64,000 nt of DNA from Halorussus halophilus (GCF_008831545.1 NZ_CP044523.1:2790001-2854000); one strand, 5' to 3'; shown: positions 1-9,306, counted from the first letter of the stretch. Notes: generated from the letters alone by a model not told the origin. Translations and numbers: made by a program.

Positions 1-9
1 GAAACTGAA

Positions 10-150
10 CTACTGCTTCGATTCGAGGCGGACGCGCCGGAGTTGGCGTTCTACTTTCCGTGCGGCCTCCTCGGCGTTCGGGTCGAGGTCTTTGAGTTCT
101 TTTTCCTCCCCGTCTGTGTCGGCCGTCTCCTCGCTCTCGTCGCTGGTCAT
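10..150 (-). CDS. Small charged hypothetical protein (46 aa)
   Basis: Function is unknown. The protein is almost entirely hydrophilic: an acidic Glu/Asp-rich first half is followed by a basic amphipathic helix rich in Arg and Lys (RKVERQLRRVRLESK), with no membrane segment or metal motif. The ATG lies about 25 bases downstream of a clear TATA-like element on the same strand, which suggests a short leaderless gene. It is separated from the MoxR gene upstream by about 100 bases, so it is probably its own unit. Small basic-tailed proteins like this are common in haloarchaea, but I recognise no family. Confidence 0.6.
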   Translation of the reverse strand: MTSDESEETADTDGEEKELKDLDPNAEEAARKVERQLRRVRLESKQ

Positions 151-171
151 ACCTTGCCGATGGTCGCGGAA

Positions 172-183
172 CTGATATAAAAA
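172..183 (-). promoter_or_regulatory. TATA-type promoter of the 46-aa gene
   Basis: On the minus strand the sequence reads TTTTTATATCAG, centred about 27 bases before the ATG at 150. This is the spacing expected for a leaderless haloarchaeal transcript. Confidence 0.6.
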
Positions 184-248
184 CGAGCCAAGCGGAGTGA
201 AAGTGAAAACGGCCGATGGACGACGGTCGAAACGCTCGTCAGAGGCGC

Positions 249-1199
249 TTACTCGACGGTCGGCACTTCCACCTCGTCCAGCACGCGCTCGACGATAGCG
301 GACTTGGCGACGTTGTTGACCTGCGCGTCGGGGGTCAGCACGACGCGGTGGGCGAGCACTGGCTGGGAGACGCGCTTGACGTCGTCGGGGGTGACGAACT
401 CTCGGCCGGAGAGAACCGCGCGAGCGCGGGCGGCCTCGAACAGTCGCTGGGTCCCGCGCGGGGAGACGCCGACTTCGACGCGGCGGTCTTCGCGGGTGGC
501 GCGGGCGACGTTCGCCATGTATTCGAGGAGGTCGTTGTCCACGCGCACCGTCTCGGACACGTCCCGGATGTCCGCGACGAGTTGCTCGTCGAGTACCGTG
601 CCGACGGAGGGACTTTGCTCGTCGCGGCCCGCACGCCGGCGAAGCAGTTCGTACTCGCCGTCCACGTCCGGGTAGCCAATGGACGATTTGACGGCGAAGC
701 GGTCTACTTGGGCTTCCGGCAGGGGGAAGGTTCCCTCCTGCTCGACGGGGTTCTGCGTGGCGATGACGAAAAAGGGCTTGGGGAGTTCGCGCGTCTCGCC
801 GTCCACCGTGACCTGTCCCTCCTCCATCGCTTCGAGAAGCGCGGCTTGGGTTTTGGGGGGCGCGCGGTTGATTTCGTCGGCCAGCACGACGTTGGCGAAG
901 ATAGGGCCTTCGTTGAACTCGAACGAGCGGTCCTGCTCGTTGAACACGTGGGTGCCGGTCACGTCCGCCGGGAGTAGGTCGGGCGTGAACTGCACACGGG
1001 AGAACGAGAGTCCGAGCGCGGACGCGTAACTTCGCGCAGTCAGCGTCTTTCCGGTGCCTGGCACGTCTTCGAGCAGGACGTGCCCGCCCGCCAACACACC
1101 CAGCATGACAGTTTCGAGAAACTCCCGGTCGGCGATGACGGCCTCGCCAATCGTGTCCAGTACGGACTCGCACTGCTCGCTCGCCTCGGTGACGTTCAT
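249..1199 (-). CDS. MoxR-family AAA+ ATPase
   Basis: This is a chaperone-like AAA+ ATPase of the MoxR subfamily, a group that usually helps fold or insert metal cofactors in partner proteins. Visible motifs are Walker A (GTGKT) near residue 45, Walker B (LADEIN) near residue 105 followed by the MoxR signature NRAPPKTQAALLEAMEE, sensor 1 (ATQNP), and an Arg-rich C-terminal lid. Its 316 residues match the family norm. I chose the ATG that gives MNVTEASEQ, because an upstream ATG in the same frame adds only a poor, basic extension. MoxR genes are usually followed by a DUF58 gene; none follows here, so this copy appears to be orphaned. Confidence 0.9.
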   Translation of the reverse strand: MNVTEASEQCESVLDTIGEAVIADREFLETVMLGVLAGGHVLLEDVPGTGKTLTARSYASALGLSFSRVQFTPDLLPADVTGTHVFNEQDRSFEFNEGPIFANVVLADEINRAPPKTQAALLEAMEEGQVTVDGETRELPKPFFVIATQNPVEQEGTFPLPEAQVDRFAVKSSIGYPDVDGEYELLRRRAGRDEQSPSVGTVLDEQLVADIRDVSETVRVDNDLLEYMANVARATREDRRVEVGVSPRGTQRLFEAARARAVLSGREFVTPDDVKRVSQPVLAHRVVLTPDAQVNNVAKSAIVERVLDEVEVPTVE

Positions 1200-1323
1200 A
1201 CCCCTTGAAGGGGAACCGACGCGCTTCAAGGTGACGGTTCACTGAACTGTGAGGTTCCTTCGAGGTCGAACGACTCGACCGAATCGAAACCACTAAGTCC
1301 GAGACGGCAGTACGGTGAGACGA

Positions 1324-1408
1324 GCCGAGATAGCCTAGCCTGGCCAAGGCGGTAGATTCGAAATCTACTGTCTTCACGGACTCGAGAGTTCAAATCTCTC
1401 TCTCGGCG
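1324..1408 (+). tRNA. tRNA-Ser (anticodon CGA)
   Basis: An 85-nt type II tRNA. The acceptor stem GCCGAGA pairs with TCTCGGC, the anticodon stem GTAGA pairs with TCTAC around loop TTCGAAA (anticodon CGA), and there is a long variable arm and a T-arm with TTCAAAT. G is the discriminator base and no CCA is encoded. A short T run directly after the gene (cgcttttcc) is a likely terminator. There is no intron. Confidence 0.95.
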
Positions 1409-1542
1409 CTTTTCCAACTTCCAACGCTTCGAGTAGTCGCTACTGACAGCTATCCGAAAGTGTCGGTACCGGGGCGTCGAAAATCGGACGGGCAGGAGAT
1501 TCGAAAACCGACGGTCGGTGACACCCGGCGACGAAAACCGGG

Positions 1543-3048
1543 TTACAGTTCTATCGTCGTTGATGCCGTTGCCCCATCGTCGTCGATGACGGTGAGCCGC
1601 ACGGAGACCGATTCACCGTCCGCAACAGTGACAGTCGTCGTCTCGCCGGTGTCGTCTACGGTTCCGTCGGCACCGACGTCCCACTCGTACTTGACGACCG
1701 AACCGTCGGGGTCCGCGGACGCAGAGCCATCCAGCGCGTAGGAATCGCCACATCCCTCCGCTTCCGAGTCGATGCGGGCCGAGGGCGCGCGGTTCTCCGA
1801 CTCGTCCGGTTTCGACCCGAAGAGTGAAACGGCGTACAGTGCGTCGTCGGAATCGTCGTCGTTGCCACCGCCCGCGGCGACGTACGCAGTTCCGTCGGCG
1901 ATAACGGGAGCGGTGTAGTTCGGATACGGTTCCTCGACGCTCTCGGTGAGGTGGTACACCCGCGTGTCGCGGTTCTCCGGGTCGAGGAGTGCGAGTGACT
2001 TCCAGTTGGTGTCGCCGTCCTCGTGACGGATGACGAGGCCGAGCGCGTCGCCAGCACCGACCAGATGGGACCGGGAGTCCACGTCGGACCCCAGTTCGGG
2101 GTCCCAGTTCCACAGCCGTTCGCCCGACTCGGCGTCCACCTTCGTCAGTACTCCACTGCTGGTCTGGAGGACGAGCGAGTCTTCGCGGACGACGTAGCTC
2201 TTCGTCCGGTTGTTCGTCCCCCACCGTTTCTCGCCGGTCGAGACCGACAGCGCCGAGAGGTTACCGAGGGTGTCGAAGTGGTAGAGTGTCCCATCGGCGA
2301 CGGCGAGGTCGGTCGCTTCGATATCGTAGCTCCATCGCCGCGCACCGGTGTCCGTCTCGTAGGCGTACACTCCATCTTCGGTGGCGAGGAAGACGCCATC
2401 TCCGACCACCATCGTCTCGATTCGGACGTAGTCGTCGTCCGGAAACTCGGCCGACATATCGACGGTCCACTGCGTCGAACCGTCGTCGGTCGATAGCTTG
2501 TAGACCGATTGGTCTGCGAGTACGTACACCCCGTCGTTCGTCGCCTGCACGAGTATCACACCGGAGTCGTCGTGGTGCCACCGTTCGCTCCCGTCGTCGG
2601 TCGAGAACGACCAGATACCGGAATCATCGACGCAGTAGACAGCCTGCCCGACGACAAACGGGTTCCGAACGTCGTCGTTCACCTCGGTGTGCCACTGTTG
2701 CATTCCGGTTTCAGCGTCTACGGCGTGGAGGTGTGGCTCCATCGCCCCTGTGCGCTTGCCGACGCCGTAGACAGAGCCGTCGGCGGTAACAGGATCGTGA
2801 ATCGCTCGGTCCTCGGACGAGTAGGTCCACTTCGTTTGGAGGGTCGTGGGATACGCGCCGCGCGGGTTGTACCACGTGTCGCCGGAGCCGAATCCGGGTT
2901 GTCTCCACCCACTGTCTGTGGAATCGAGCGTGTCGGACTTCGATGCAGGTAGTTCGGTGCCGGTGTCACCGGTCACCGTCGAGGCGAGTGCTGAACTACT
3001 GATAGCCAGTGCGGCAGATTTCAGAAACGTCCGTCTTGGAGTCTCCAT
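1543..3048 (-). CDS. Tat-exported PQQ-type beta-propeller protein with C-terminal PKD domain
   Basis: A 501-residue extracellular protein. The N-terminus has a twin-arginine signal (PRRTFLKSAALAISSSALA). Residues about 60-400 hold repeated propeller blades of the form VYAYETDTGARRW, typical of PQQ-like quinoprotein or BamB-like repeats. The last 85 residues form a PKD domain (YEWDVGADG, VRLTVIDDDGA). The ATG at the start of METPRRT was preferred to an upstream ATG because it places the Tat motif correctly. No PQQ-dehydrogenase active-site residues are obvious, so a structural or binding role on the cell surface is more likely than enzyme activity. It stands alone, with a 5' AT-rich promoter region. 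Confidence 0.85.
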   Translation of the reverse strand: METPRRTFLKSAALAISSSALASTVTGDTGTELPASKSDTLDSTDSGWRQPGFGSGDTWYNPRGAYPTTLQTKWTYSSEDRAIHDPVTADGSVYGVGKRTGAMEPHLHAVDAETGMQQWHTEVNDDVRNPFVVGQAVYCVDDSGIWSFSTDDGSERWHHDDSGVILVQATNDGVYVLADQSVYKLSTDDGSTQWTVDMSAEFPDDDYVRIETMVVGDGVFLATEDGVYAYETDTGARRWSYDIEATDLAVADGTLYHFDTLGNLSALSVSTGEKRWGTNNRTKSYVVREDSLVLQTSSGVLTKVDAESGERLWNWDPELGSDVDSRSHLVGAGDALGLVIRHEDGDTNWKSLALLDPENRDTRVYHLTESVEEPYPNYTAPVIADGTAYVAAGGGNDDDSDDALYAVSLFGSKPDESENRAPSARIDSEAEGCGDSYALDGSASADPDGSVVKYEWDVGADGTVDDTGETTTVTVADGESVSVRLTVIDDDGATASTTIEL

Positions 3049-3213
3049 CGGGGGTACCTCGACAGCGAATAGTTCGAAAACGCATATCACTATGTGGGCG
3101 GTAGAATCGTGAAAATTCCATTATTTTAGGACTAAACGTGGAAATAGTGGATAATTATAGAACGAAATGCCACCGACGTTGCGTAGCCAGACACGCGAAC
3201 ACCGGATCCACGG

Positions 3214-3615
3214 TCAAAACAGCAACATGAAGTTGTGCACGCCCAGATAGCCGTACCAGACGCCCGCCGAGGCGTAGGTCACGACGCGGAACGCACGGGG
3301 GTAGGCGTCGGGTGCCCACTCGTCGGGCACCAACCGAGAGACGAGTTCGCCGCTCTCGGCCAGAATCGCCACGCCGACGACGGCGATGACGACGGTGACG
3401 AGGACGCCAGTGACGAGGCCGATGTGTTCTATCAGCGTTCGGGTGAGCCACATCGACTCGTAGACGTCGTCTCGCAGTTGCAGGACCGTGATGGTGCTAA
3501 TCGCGTCCAGCGACTTGCCGAGGAAGACGACGGCGAGCAGACCGAGGCGGTTCGCTCCGACGGCGTACCGACCTGTCTCCGTCCCGTATGCGTCCGAGTA
3601 CGAGCGATTCGACAC
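3214..3615 (-). CDS. Four-helix membrane protein, unknown function (DUF5658-like)
   Basis: The 133-residue product has about four hydrophobic segments. The first (LGLLAVVFLGKSLDAISTI) is followed by a short polar stretch and a long helix pair (GLVTGVLVTVVIAVVGVAIL), and the protein ends in GYLGVHNFMLLF. This layout resembles the DUF5658 small membrane proteins of haloarchaea, but the match is by eye. The start appears to be GTG. No neighbour suggests a role. Confidence 0.65.
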   Translation of the reverse strand: MSNRSYSDAYGTETGRYAVGANRLGLLAVVFLGKSLDAISTITVLQLRDDVYESMWLTRTLIEHIGLVTGVLVTVVIAVVGVAILAESGELVSRLVPDEWAPDAYPRAFRVVTYASAGVWYGYLGVHNFMLLF

Positions 3616-3731
3616 GAATTGTGGTAGTCTACTGCACGACTTTGTTATAGACCGAGCAACGGGTCGTTAGCGGAGTGATAAGTGAATTAGGCGGTGCCTG
3701 CGCGAGCAGTCGAACGTCGAATTTTCAGATT

Positions 3732-4259
3732 TCAGGCGTTGAGTCGCCAGAGTTCGTAGTTGAGAACCGTCGCAAAGCTGACCCACAGCAGGTACGGAAC
3801 CAACAGCGCGGCGGCCCGTCTGTCGATGCGTGCGAACGCGACAATCGTCGCGACGATTGTGGCGAGTAGTACGACGATGACGACGAGGCCGCCGAACAGC
3901 AGGTTCGCACCGAAGAACACCAGCGTCCACGAGGCGTTCAGCGCGAGTTGGACGGCGAAGACGGCGAGCGCGAGTTGTCGAATCCGCCCCGCGTCGCTCC
4001 GCCAGACGAGGTAGAGTGCGATACCCATCAGCAAGTAGAGCGTCGTCCACACCGGGCCGAACACCCAATTCGGCGGGTTGAACGCTGGCTTGACGAGCGT
4101 CGGATACCACGTCGCCACGTCGTCCGCGGTCAGAATCGAGGGGACGATACCTGCCAGTTGACAGACGACGATACTGGCGAGCAAGGCCGGCCAACTGACG
4201 CCTCGCTCCGCGTCGCCCTCGGTCCCGCTTCGTCGGCGAATTCTGTCGAAGACGTTCAT
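3732..4259 (-). CDS. tspO: TspO/MBR family membrane protein
   Basis: This is a member of the tryptophan-rich sensory protein/peripheral benzodiazepine receptor family, five-helix membrane proteins that bind tetrapyrroles. The signature PAFNPPNWVFGPVWT lies near residues 50-65, and the C-terminus carries the usual NYELWRLN ending. It has 175 residues; the family is usually 150-180. The ATG gives MNVFDRIRRRSG, a cytosolic basic start, and a longer in-frame ORF upstream has no family similarity. TspO in prokaryotes is linked to light or oxygen responses and porphyrin handling; nothing adjacent ties it to a pathway here. Confidence 0.92.
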   Translation of the reverse strand: MNVFDRIRRRSGTEGDAERGVSWPALLASIVVCQLAGIVPSILTADDVATWYPTLVKPAFNPPNWVFGPVWTTLYLLMGIALYLVWRSDAGRIRQLALAVFAVQLALNASWTLVFFGANLLFGGLVVIVVLLATIVATIVAFARIDRRAAALLVPYLLWVSFATVLNYELWRLNA

Positions 4260-4385
4260 AGGAGTAGTTAGGCGGCGAACAGGATAAACAGGAGTGGTGG
4301 GTCCAACCACAGAAGTAGTGGTCGAACCAGCGCGAGGGTCGGCAGTCCGATACAAACTTGTGGAAATAAACACGTCTTGGGAACG

Positions 4386-4718
4386 ATGGTATCCGGAGTC
4401 ACCGAAGAGTCACTCGCCACGCTCGTGTTCATGGTCGTGTCGGGACTGTTCATCTGTTACCTCGGCTACCGAATCCGGTACAGAACTGACGTGCGACTCA
4501 TCTCCGGCTATCGGTCGGAGACGGTAGCCGACGGAGAAGGGCTGGCTCGACTCGTCGGCGGCGTCGGCGGCGGACTGGGAATCGTCACCGTCGGCTACGG
4601 ACTCGCCGCGTTCGTCGTCGAGCCATGGCTCTGGTACTGGGTGAGTTGGACGCTCCTGCTACTCGGCGGCGTCGCGTTCCTCCAACGTCACGGAAAGCGA
4701 TTCGCGGCCAAAAAGTAG
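4386..4718 (+). CDS. Three-helix membrane protein, DUF3784-like
   Basis: A 110-residue protein with hydrophobic segments near residues 10-30, 57-77 and 80-100. Between the first two sits a polar loop RYRTDVRLISGYRSETV, which resembles the ISGY loop of DUF3784 membrane proteins. I used the ATG giving MVSGV; a TTG three codons upstream is possible. The function is unknown. It is divergent from tspO, with about 125 bases between the starts. Confidence 0.65.
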   Translation: MVSGVTEESLATLVFMVVSGLFICYLGYRIRYRTDVRLISGYRSETVADGEGLARLVGGVGGGLGIVTVGYGLAAFVVEPWLWYWVSWTLLLLGGVAFLQRHGKRFAAKK

Positions 4719-4735
4719 TCCGACTGAATTAGAAT

Positions 4736-6280
4736 TCAGTCGTCCGCGACCGCTGGTTCGTCTGCCGAATCGACCACGAGCAGTCGGTCGAGCGCGTCCA
4801 CCATCGCTTCGACGCTGGCGCGAGTGATGTCGGCGTCGGTGGCCGCGCTCGTCACCGAGCGGTCATCGCGTGCCATCTCGACTTCGACGGTGACCACGGC
4901 GTCGGTGCCGCCGGTAATCGCGTCTACGTGGTACGATTCGAGGCGCGTGTGTGCGTTGTCGTGCAGGGCGTTTCTGACGGCCGTGACGGCCGCATCGACT
5001 GGACCGTCGCCGGTGCCGCTGGCGACTCGTTCCTCGTCGTCCACGCGAAGTCTGACACTCGCAGTCGGGGTGCGCCCGCCGCTGGTCGCGGTGACTTCGA
5101 GCAGTTCGACGCGGCGACTCTCGCGCTCGCGGCCCTGCACGTCTTCGGCGATTGCGAGCAAGTCGGCGTCGGTCACGCGCTTGTCTCGCTCGGCGAGTCG
5201 CTGGACGCGGGCGACGACCGCTTGGAGTTCCTCGTCGTCCACCTCGACGCCGTGTTCTTCGAGTGCGGCTTTCGCGCCCGCTCGGCCGGTGTGTTTGCCG
5301 AGAACGAGGCGTCTCTCTCGACCTACCTTTTCAGGAGGATATGGTTCGTACATCTGCTCGTCTTTGAGCGTGCCGTCCGTGTGGATACCGCTCTCGTGGG
5401 CGAAGGCGTTCTCGCCGACGACGGCCTTGTTCGGCGGCAAATGAACGTCCGTTGCGCGGGCGACGGTTTGGGCGAGGTCGTAGAGTGCGGTCGTCTCCGC
5501 CGTCTCGACGCCGTAGCAGTGGTCGAGCGCGATGGCGACCTCTTCGAGCGCGACGTTTCCGGCGCGCTCGCCGACGCCGTTGACCGTCGCGTGGACGAGG
5601 TCCGCGCCAGCGGCGACGCTCGCGAGCGCGTTCGTCACGGCGAGTCCGAGGTCGTCGTGGGTGTGCGTGCTGGTCGGCCCCAACTCGGCGAGGCGTGAGA
5701 CAGCTTCGTGGGCGCGTTCGGGGCTGGTGTACCCCACGGTGTCCGCGAAGCAGAATCGGTCCGCGCCTGCGTCGTGGGTGGCCCGAGCGAGGCGTTCGAG
5801 GAAATCGAGGTCGGCCCGAGAGCCGTCCTCGCCGATTACTTCGACCCAGAGGCCGTGGTCGGTGGCGTACTCCACGAGGTCGGTCGTGGTCGAGACTACG
5901 TCGTCCCGACTAGTGCCGACCTTGCCTTCGACGTGGCGGTCGCTTGCGGGCACGACGAGGTTCACGCCGTCCACGCCGCAGTCGAGCGCGAGGTCGATGT
6001 CAGACTGGACGCCACGGGCGAAACTGGTGACTCTGGCGTCTACGTCGAGGTCGGCGACTCGTCGAATCGTCGCCCGCTCGCCGTCGCCGGTGCAAGCGCT
6101 CCCTGCCTCGATTGTGGACACGCCAGCGGAGTCCAGCGCCGCGGCTATCTCGGCTTTTTCGTCGGGCGACAGCGAGACGCCCGGCGCTTGCTCGCCGTCC
6201 CTGAGCGTGGTGTCCAGAAGCTGTACGTCGCGGTCTGTGAGGGGTTGGTTATTCGGGGAACCCCCGAATAAATCGGTCAC
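4736..6280 (-). CDS. 2-isopropylmalate synthase / (R)-citramalate synthase family enzyme
   Basis: An acyl-CoA-dependent DRE-TIM metallolyase that condenses acetyl-CoA with an alpha-keto acid, the first step of leucine or pyruvate-derived isoleucine synthesis. The DRE motif is in LLDTTLRDGEQAPG near residues 22-35, the metal-binding HTHDDLG near residue 210, and GNVALEEV plus ESGIHTDG follow. The last 120 residues form a LeuA-type allosteric dimer domain (VELLEVTATSGG onward). The length of 514 is normal. Telling LeuA from CimA needs specificity residues I cannot judge by eye; haloarchaea usually carry both paralogues. No other leu or ilv gene is in the window, so it is not in a branched-chain operon. 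Confidence 0.85.
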   Translation of the reverse strand: MTDLFGGSPNNQPLTDRDVQLLDTTLRDGEQAPGVSLSPDEKAEIAAALDSAGVSTIEAGSACTGDGERATIRRVADLDVDARVTSFARGVQSDIDLALDCGVDGVNLVVPASDRHVEGKVGTSRDDVVSTTTDLVEYATDHGLWVEVIGEDGSRADLDFLERLARATHDAGADRFCFADTVGYTSPERAHEAVSRLAELGPTSTHTHDDLGLAVTNALASVAAGADLVHATVNGVGERAGNVALEEVAIALDHCYGVETAETTALYDLAQTVARATDVHLPPNKAVVGENAFAHESGIHTDGTLKDEQMYEPYPPEKVGRERRLVLGKHTGRAGAKAALEEHGVEVDDEELQAVVARVQRLAERDKRVTDADLLAIAEDVQGRERESRRVELLEVTATSGGRTPTASVRLRVDDEERVASGTGDGPVDAAVTAVRNALHDNAHTRLESYHVDAITGGTDAVVTVEVEMARDDRSVTSAATDADITRASVEAMVDALDRLLVVDSADEPAVADD

Positions 6281-6392
6281 GGGTCATGCGAAACCACGAC
6301 TGGCCGTTTCGGTGCGAGGGGGTTAAGCGGGCCTTTGTGACAGACGCGTCTGTCGGAGGGAGTCAGCGAGCAGAGATATCGACTCGAAGCTC

Positions 6393-6725
6393 TCAGCTCA
6401 GGTCCAGTCCGACCCGGAGCAAGACGGTGTAGACGGCCGTGCCGAGTCGGAAGAACAGTCCGAAGAGCGCGGCGAACAGCAGAGAGACTCCGAAGACGGT
6501 TCCGGCGGTCGCGACGACGCCGCTGGCGCGCAGCGCCTCCATGGCGACAGTGGCGACGGCCACGATTGCGGCGACTCCGGCGGCGACGTACGTCGAGAGC
6601 GAGAGCGCGATGCCGAGACGCGGGTGGAGCATCTCGGTCGTCGCACCCAAGTCGTGGGAGAGGCCGCCGTAGAACGCGAGAAACCCGACGACGACGACCG
6701 TATCGACGACCAGCGACGTTGCCAT
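6393..6725 (-). CDS. Small membrane protein, unknown function
   Basis: A 110-residue protein with three hydrophobic segments (about residues 4-22, 42-65 and 72-105) and almost no polar loops. I recognise no family. The ATG at 6725 was chosen because it sits directly before the first hydrophobic helix; an alternative in-frame start lies eight codons upstream. It has no operon partner. Confidence 0.55.
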   Translation of the reverse strand: MATSLVVDTVVVVGFLAFYGGLSHDLGATTEMLHPRLGIALSLSTYVAAGVAAIVAVATVAMEALRASGVVATAGTVFGVSLLFAALFGLFFRLGTAVYTVLLRVGLDLS

Positions 6726-6814
6726 ACCGGCGCTGAGAGACCCACCCAAATAAAACCAGTTGTACGCGCTCCGTCTGACGAAGATTTTAGGCAGATACCG
6801 CAGGACACTGTTGT

Positions 6815-7354
6815 ATGGGTGATTCGGGAGGTCCCGAAGTCGGAACCGCGGCCCCTGCGTTTACCGCGCCACTGGTTCGGCCAGACGGAGAGACGTCTGC
6901 GGTGTCGCTCTCCTCACTGTGCGACGACGGAGCGGTACTGTTGGTCTTCCAGCCGACAGACTTCGATTTGGAGACGTTCCACGAGCGGAGCGCGGTCGCC
7001 GAGTACGACTGGTTCGCCACGGACGAGCGCGTCCAAGTCGTCGGCGTCAACCGAGCGCGACCCCGCACGAACCAGGAGTTCGTGGACTACTTGGACGTGA
7101 CCTTCCCGTTCTGTTCGGACCGGGACCTCTCGATAGCGCGCGACTACGGCGTCACGTACCGAGCGTTCGGCGTCGCCCCTCGTGCGCGCAGAGCGTGTTT
7201 CTTCATCGACAGCGAGAGCGTCGTCCGCTACCGCTGGGTGGAAGACCGAAACGGTAGCCACACCGGCCCGCAGTTGCAGGACCTCTACGAGACCGTCACG
7301 GACGTGTTGGGAACGCGAGAGCTAGAGACGTTTGGCCTCGCGGGCGAGTTGTAG
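6815..7354 (+). CDS. Peroxiredoxin-fold (AhpC/TSA) protein without the peroxidatic Cys
   Basis: A 179-residue thioredoxin-fold protein that aligns without gaps over its first 60 residues with the peroxiredoxin-like protein at 32847-33380. Shared blocks include LVRPxGET, SLSSL, VQVVGV and YRAFxVAPRxRRxCF. In that relative the peroxidatic motif is FTPDC (Cys54) with a second Cys at 59; here residues 50-59 read FDLETFHERS, so Cys54 is Thr and Cys59 is Ser. It therefore cannot run the usual 1-Cys peroxidase cycle. It keeps Cys36, a Cys in FPFCSDRD and one in RRACFF. It may be a redox-inactive paralogue, a binding protein or a diverged enzyme. Confidence 0.8.
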   Translation: MGDSGGPEVGTAAPAFTAPLVRPDGETSAVSLSSLCDDGAVLLVFQPTDFDLETFHERSAVAEYDWFATDERVQVVGVNRARPRTNQEFVDYLDVTFPFCSDRDLSIARDYGVTYRAFGVAPRARRACFFIDSESVVRYRWVEDRNGSHTGPQLQDLYETVTDVLGTRELETFGLAGEL

Positions 7355-7479
7355 TCGTCGTTGTAGAAGTTGTAGTTCGTCTCAACGGTCGAAATGTTGA
7401 GGTGAGCGTGCGTAGAGAGTCGAACCAAAAGGGATGGCCACGAAATGAGTGAAAACGGAACGCCGAGGGAGATTCGAGA

Positions 7480-9306
7480 GTGGCAGGGCCACCGCTGACG
7501 GCCGACACCGCGGTCGTGTTCGCGCTCATCGGAGTCGCCGTGACGCTGTTCGTCACCGAGCGACTTCCGACCGATACGACTGCGATTGCGGTCGTCGTCT
7601 CGCTGGTCGTCCTCCAGCCGTGGACCCACATCTCCGCAGAAGAAGCGATTTCTGGCTTCTCGAACGCGGCGACGGTGACTATCGTCGCGATGTACATCCT
7701 GAGCGCGGGCGTCGAAGGAACTGGCGTCATCGGGCAGTTAGAAGCCATCATCGCCCGATACACAGCGGGAAGCCGCGAGCGGCTGCTCGCGGCGACCGTC
7801 GGGGTCACGGGCCCGCTCGCGGGCGTCGTCAACAACACGCCAGTCGTCGCGCTGTTCATCCCGATGGTGACCGACCTCGCCGACCGGAACCACACCTCGC
7901 CGTCGAAGCTCCTGATTCCGCTGTCGTACGCGGCGATGCTCGGCGGGACGCTGACGCTCGTCGGCACCGCGACGAACCTCGTAGCGAGTTCGGTCGCCGC
8001 GAATCTGGGGGTCGCGGGCGCGCCGTTCTCGATGTTCCAGTTCACGCCGCTCGGCGTTCTCGTCCTCATCGTCGGAGTGGTCTACCTGCTGACGGTTGGT
8101 CAGTGGCTTTTGCCCGCCCGCGTGGCACCCCACGACCTGACCGAGGAGTTCGGACTCGGTGGGCGACTCGCGCGGGTGTACGTCACCCAGTCGTCGCCAC
8201 TGGTCGGCCAGACTGCTGCGGACGTTCAGGCCGACCACGTCAAAATTCTCCAGTTGCTCCGGGGCGACCAAGCGTTCGTTGCCTCTCGAACCGACCGCGA
8301 AATCGAGGCGGGCGACGTGCTGACGGTGCGGGCCGACGAAGAAGCAGTCAAGGAGTTCGTCATGCGGGAGCGACTCCGCCGACTGCCGCGCGCGGAAGTC
8401 ACGGAAGCCGAACTGTCGGTCGGCAACGGCCGTGGGACGCTCGCAGAAGTCGTCGTCACGTCGGGGTCGAGTTTGCTGGGCCAAACCGTCGGCGAGACGA
8501 ACTTCGGCGAGCGGTACGACGCGACGGTCCTCGCTGCGCGACGAGGGGAAGAACTCCGCGTCGAGGACGTCTCGGAGGCTGGACTGAACGAAGGCGACGG
8601 GCTACTGTTGTACGTCACCGAAACCGGTCTGAGTAACCTCGAAGCGACCGGTGACTGCCGCGTCACCGAGACGGTCGGTGCCGACGAGACCGAAATCGAA
8701 GCCGAACCGATAGACAGAGAAGAGACCGCGCTCGCCGTCGGCATCGTCGCCGCCGTCCTCGCCGTCGCGGCACTCGACTTCCTGCCCATCGTCATCGCGG
8801 CGCTCGGCGGCGTCGTGGCGATGGTCGCCACGGACCTGATTCGCCCGTCGGAAGCGTACGACGCGGTTAGCTGGGAGGTCATCTTCCTACTCGCGGGCGT
8901 CATTCCGCTCGGCCTCGCGCTCGAACAGACCGGCGGCGCGGCGTTCCTCGCGAGCCACGTGACGAGTGTCGCGACGGTGCTTCCAGTGCTCGGGACGCTC
9001 GCGCTGTTCTACCTGCTGACGGGACTGCTCGCGAATCTCATCACGCCCGTCGCCAGCGTCGCACTGGTGATGCCGATTGCAGTCAGTACGGCCCAGCGAA
9101 TCGGTGCCGACGCCTTCGCGTTCGCGCTGGCGGTGACGTTTGCGGCCTCGACGGCGTTCATGACGCCGATGGGCTACCAGACGAACCTGATGGTCTACAG
9201 CCCGGGAGGGTATCGCTTCACGGACTTCGTTCGCGTGGGCGCGCCCTTGCAGTTGCTACTGGCAGTCGTGACGACGTTCGGCATCGCGTTTATCTGGGGT
9301 GTGTGA
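7480..9306 (+). CDS. SLC13/DASS-type anion permease with two RCK_C (TrkA-C) domains
   Basis: A 608-residue sodium-coupled anion transporter of the SLC13/ArsB-NhaD superfamily. Two hydrophobic halves (about residues 1-205 and 410-608) flank two soluble TrkA-C domains (about 215-395; LVGQTAADVQ and LLGQTVGETNF). The substrate motif NNTPVVALFIPMV near 118-130 and its second-half counterpart ITPVASVALVMPI near 520 are conserved. Members with central TrkA-C domains often transport sulfate or other divalent anions, but the substrate is not decided by sequence alone. The start is GTG. It has no operon partner. Confidence 0.88.
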   Translation: MAGPPLTADTAVVFALIGVAVTLFVTERLPTDTTAIAVVVSLVVLQPWTHISAEEAISGFSNAATVTIVAMYILSAGVEGTGVIGQLEAIIARYTAGSRERLLAATVGVTGPLAGVVNNTPVVALFIPMVTDLADRNHTSPSKLLIPLSYAAMLGGTLTLVGTATNLVASSVAANLGVAGAPFSMFQFTPLGVLVLIVGVVYLLTVGQWLLPARVAPHDLTEEFGLGGRLARVYVTQSSPLVGQTAADVQADHVKILQLLRGDQAFVASRTDREIEAGDVLTVRADEEAVKEFVMRERLRRLPRAEVTEAELSVGNGRGTLAEVVVTSGSSLLGQTVGETNFGERYDATVLAARRGEELRVEDVSEAGLNEGDGLLLYVTETGLSNLEATGDCRVTETVGADETEIEAEPIDREETALAVGIVAAVLAVAALDFLPIVIAALGGVVAMVATDLIRPSEAYDAVSWEVIFLLAGVIPLGLALEQTGGAAFLASHVTSVATVLPVLGTLALFYLLTGLLANLITPVASVALVMPIAVSTAQRIGADAFAFALAVTFAASTAFMTPMGYQTNLMVYSPGGYRFTDFVRVGAPLQLLLAVVTTFGIAFIWGV

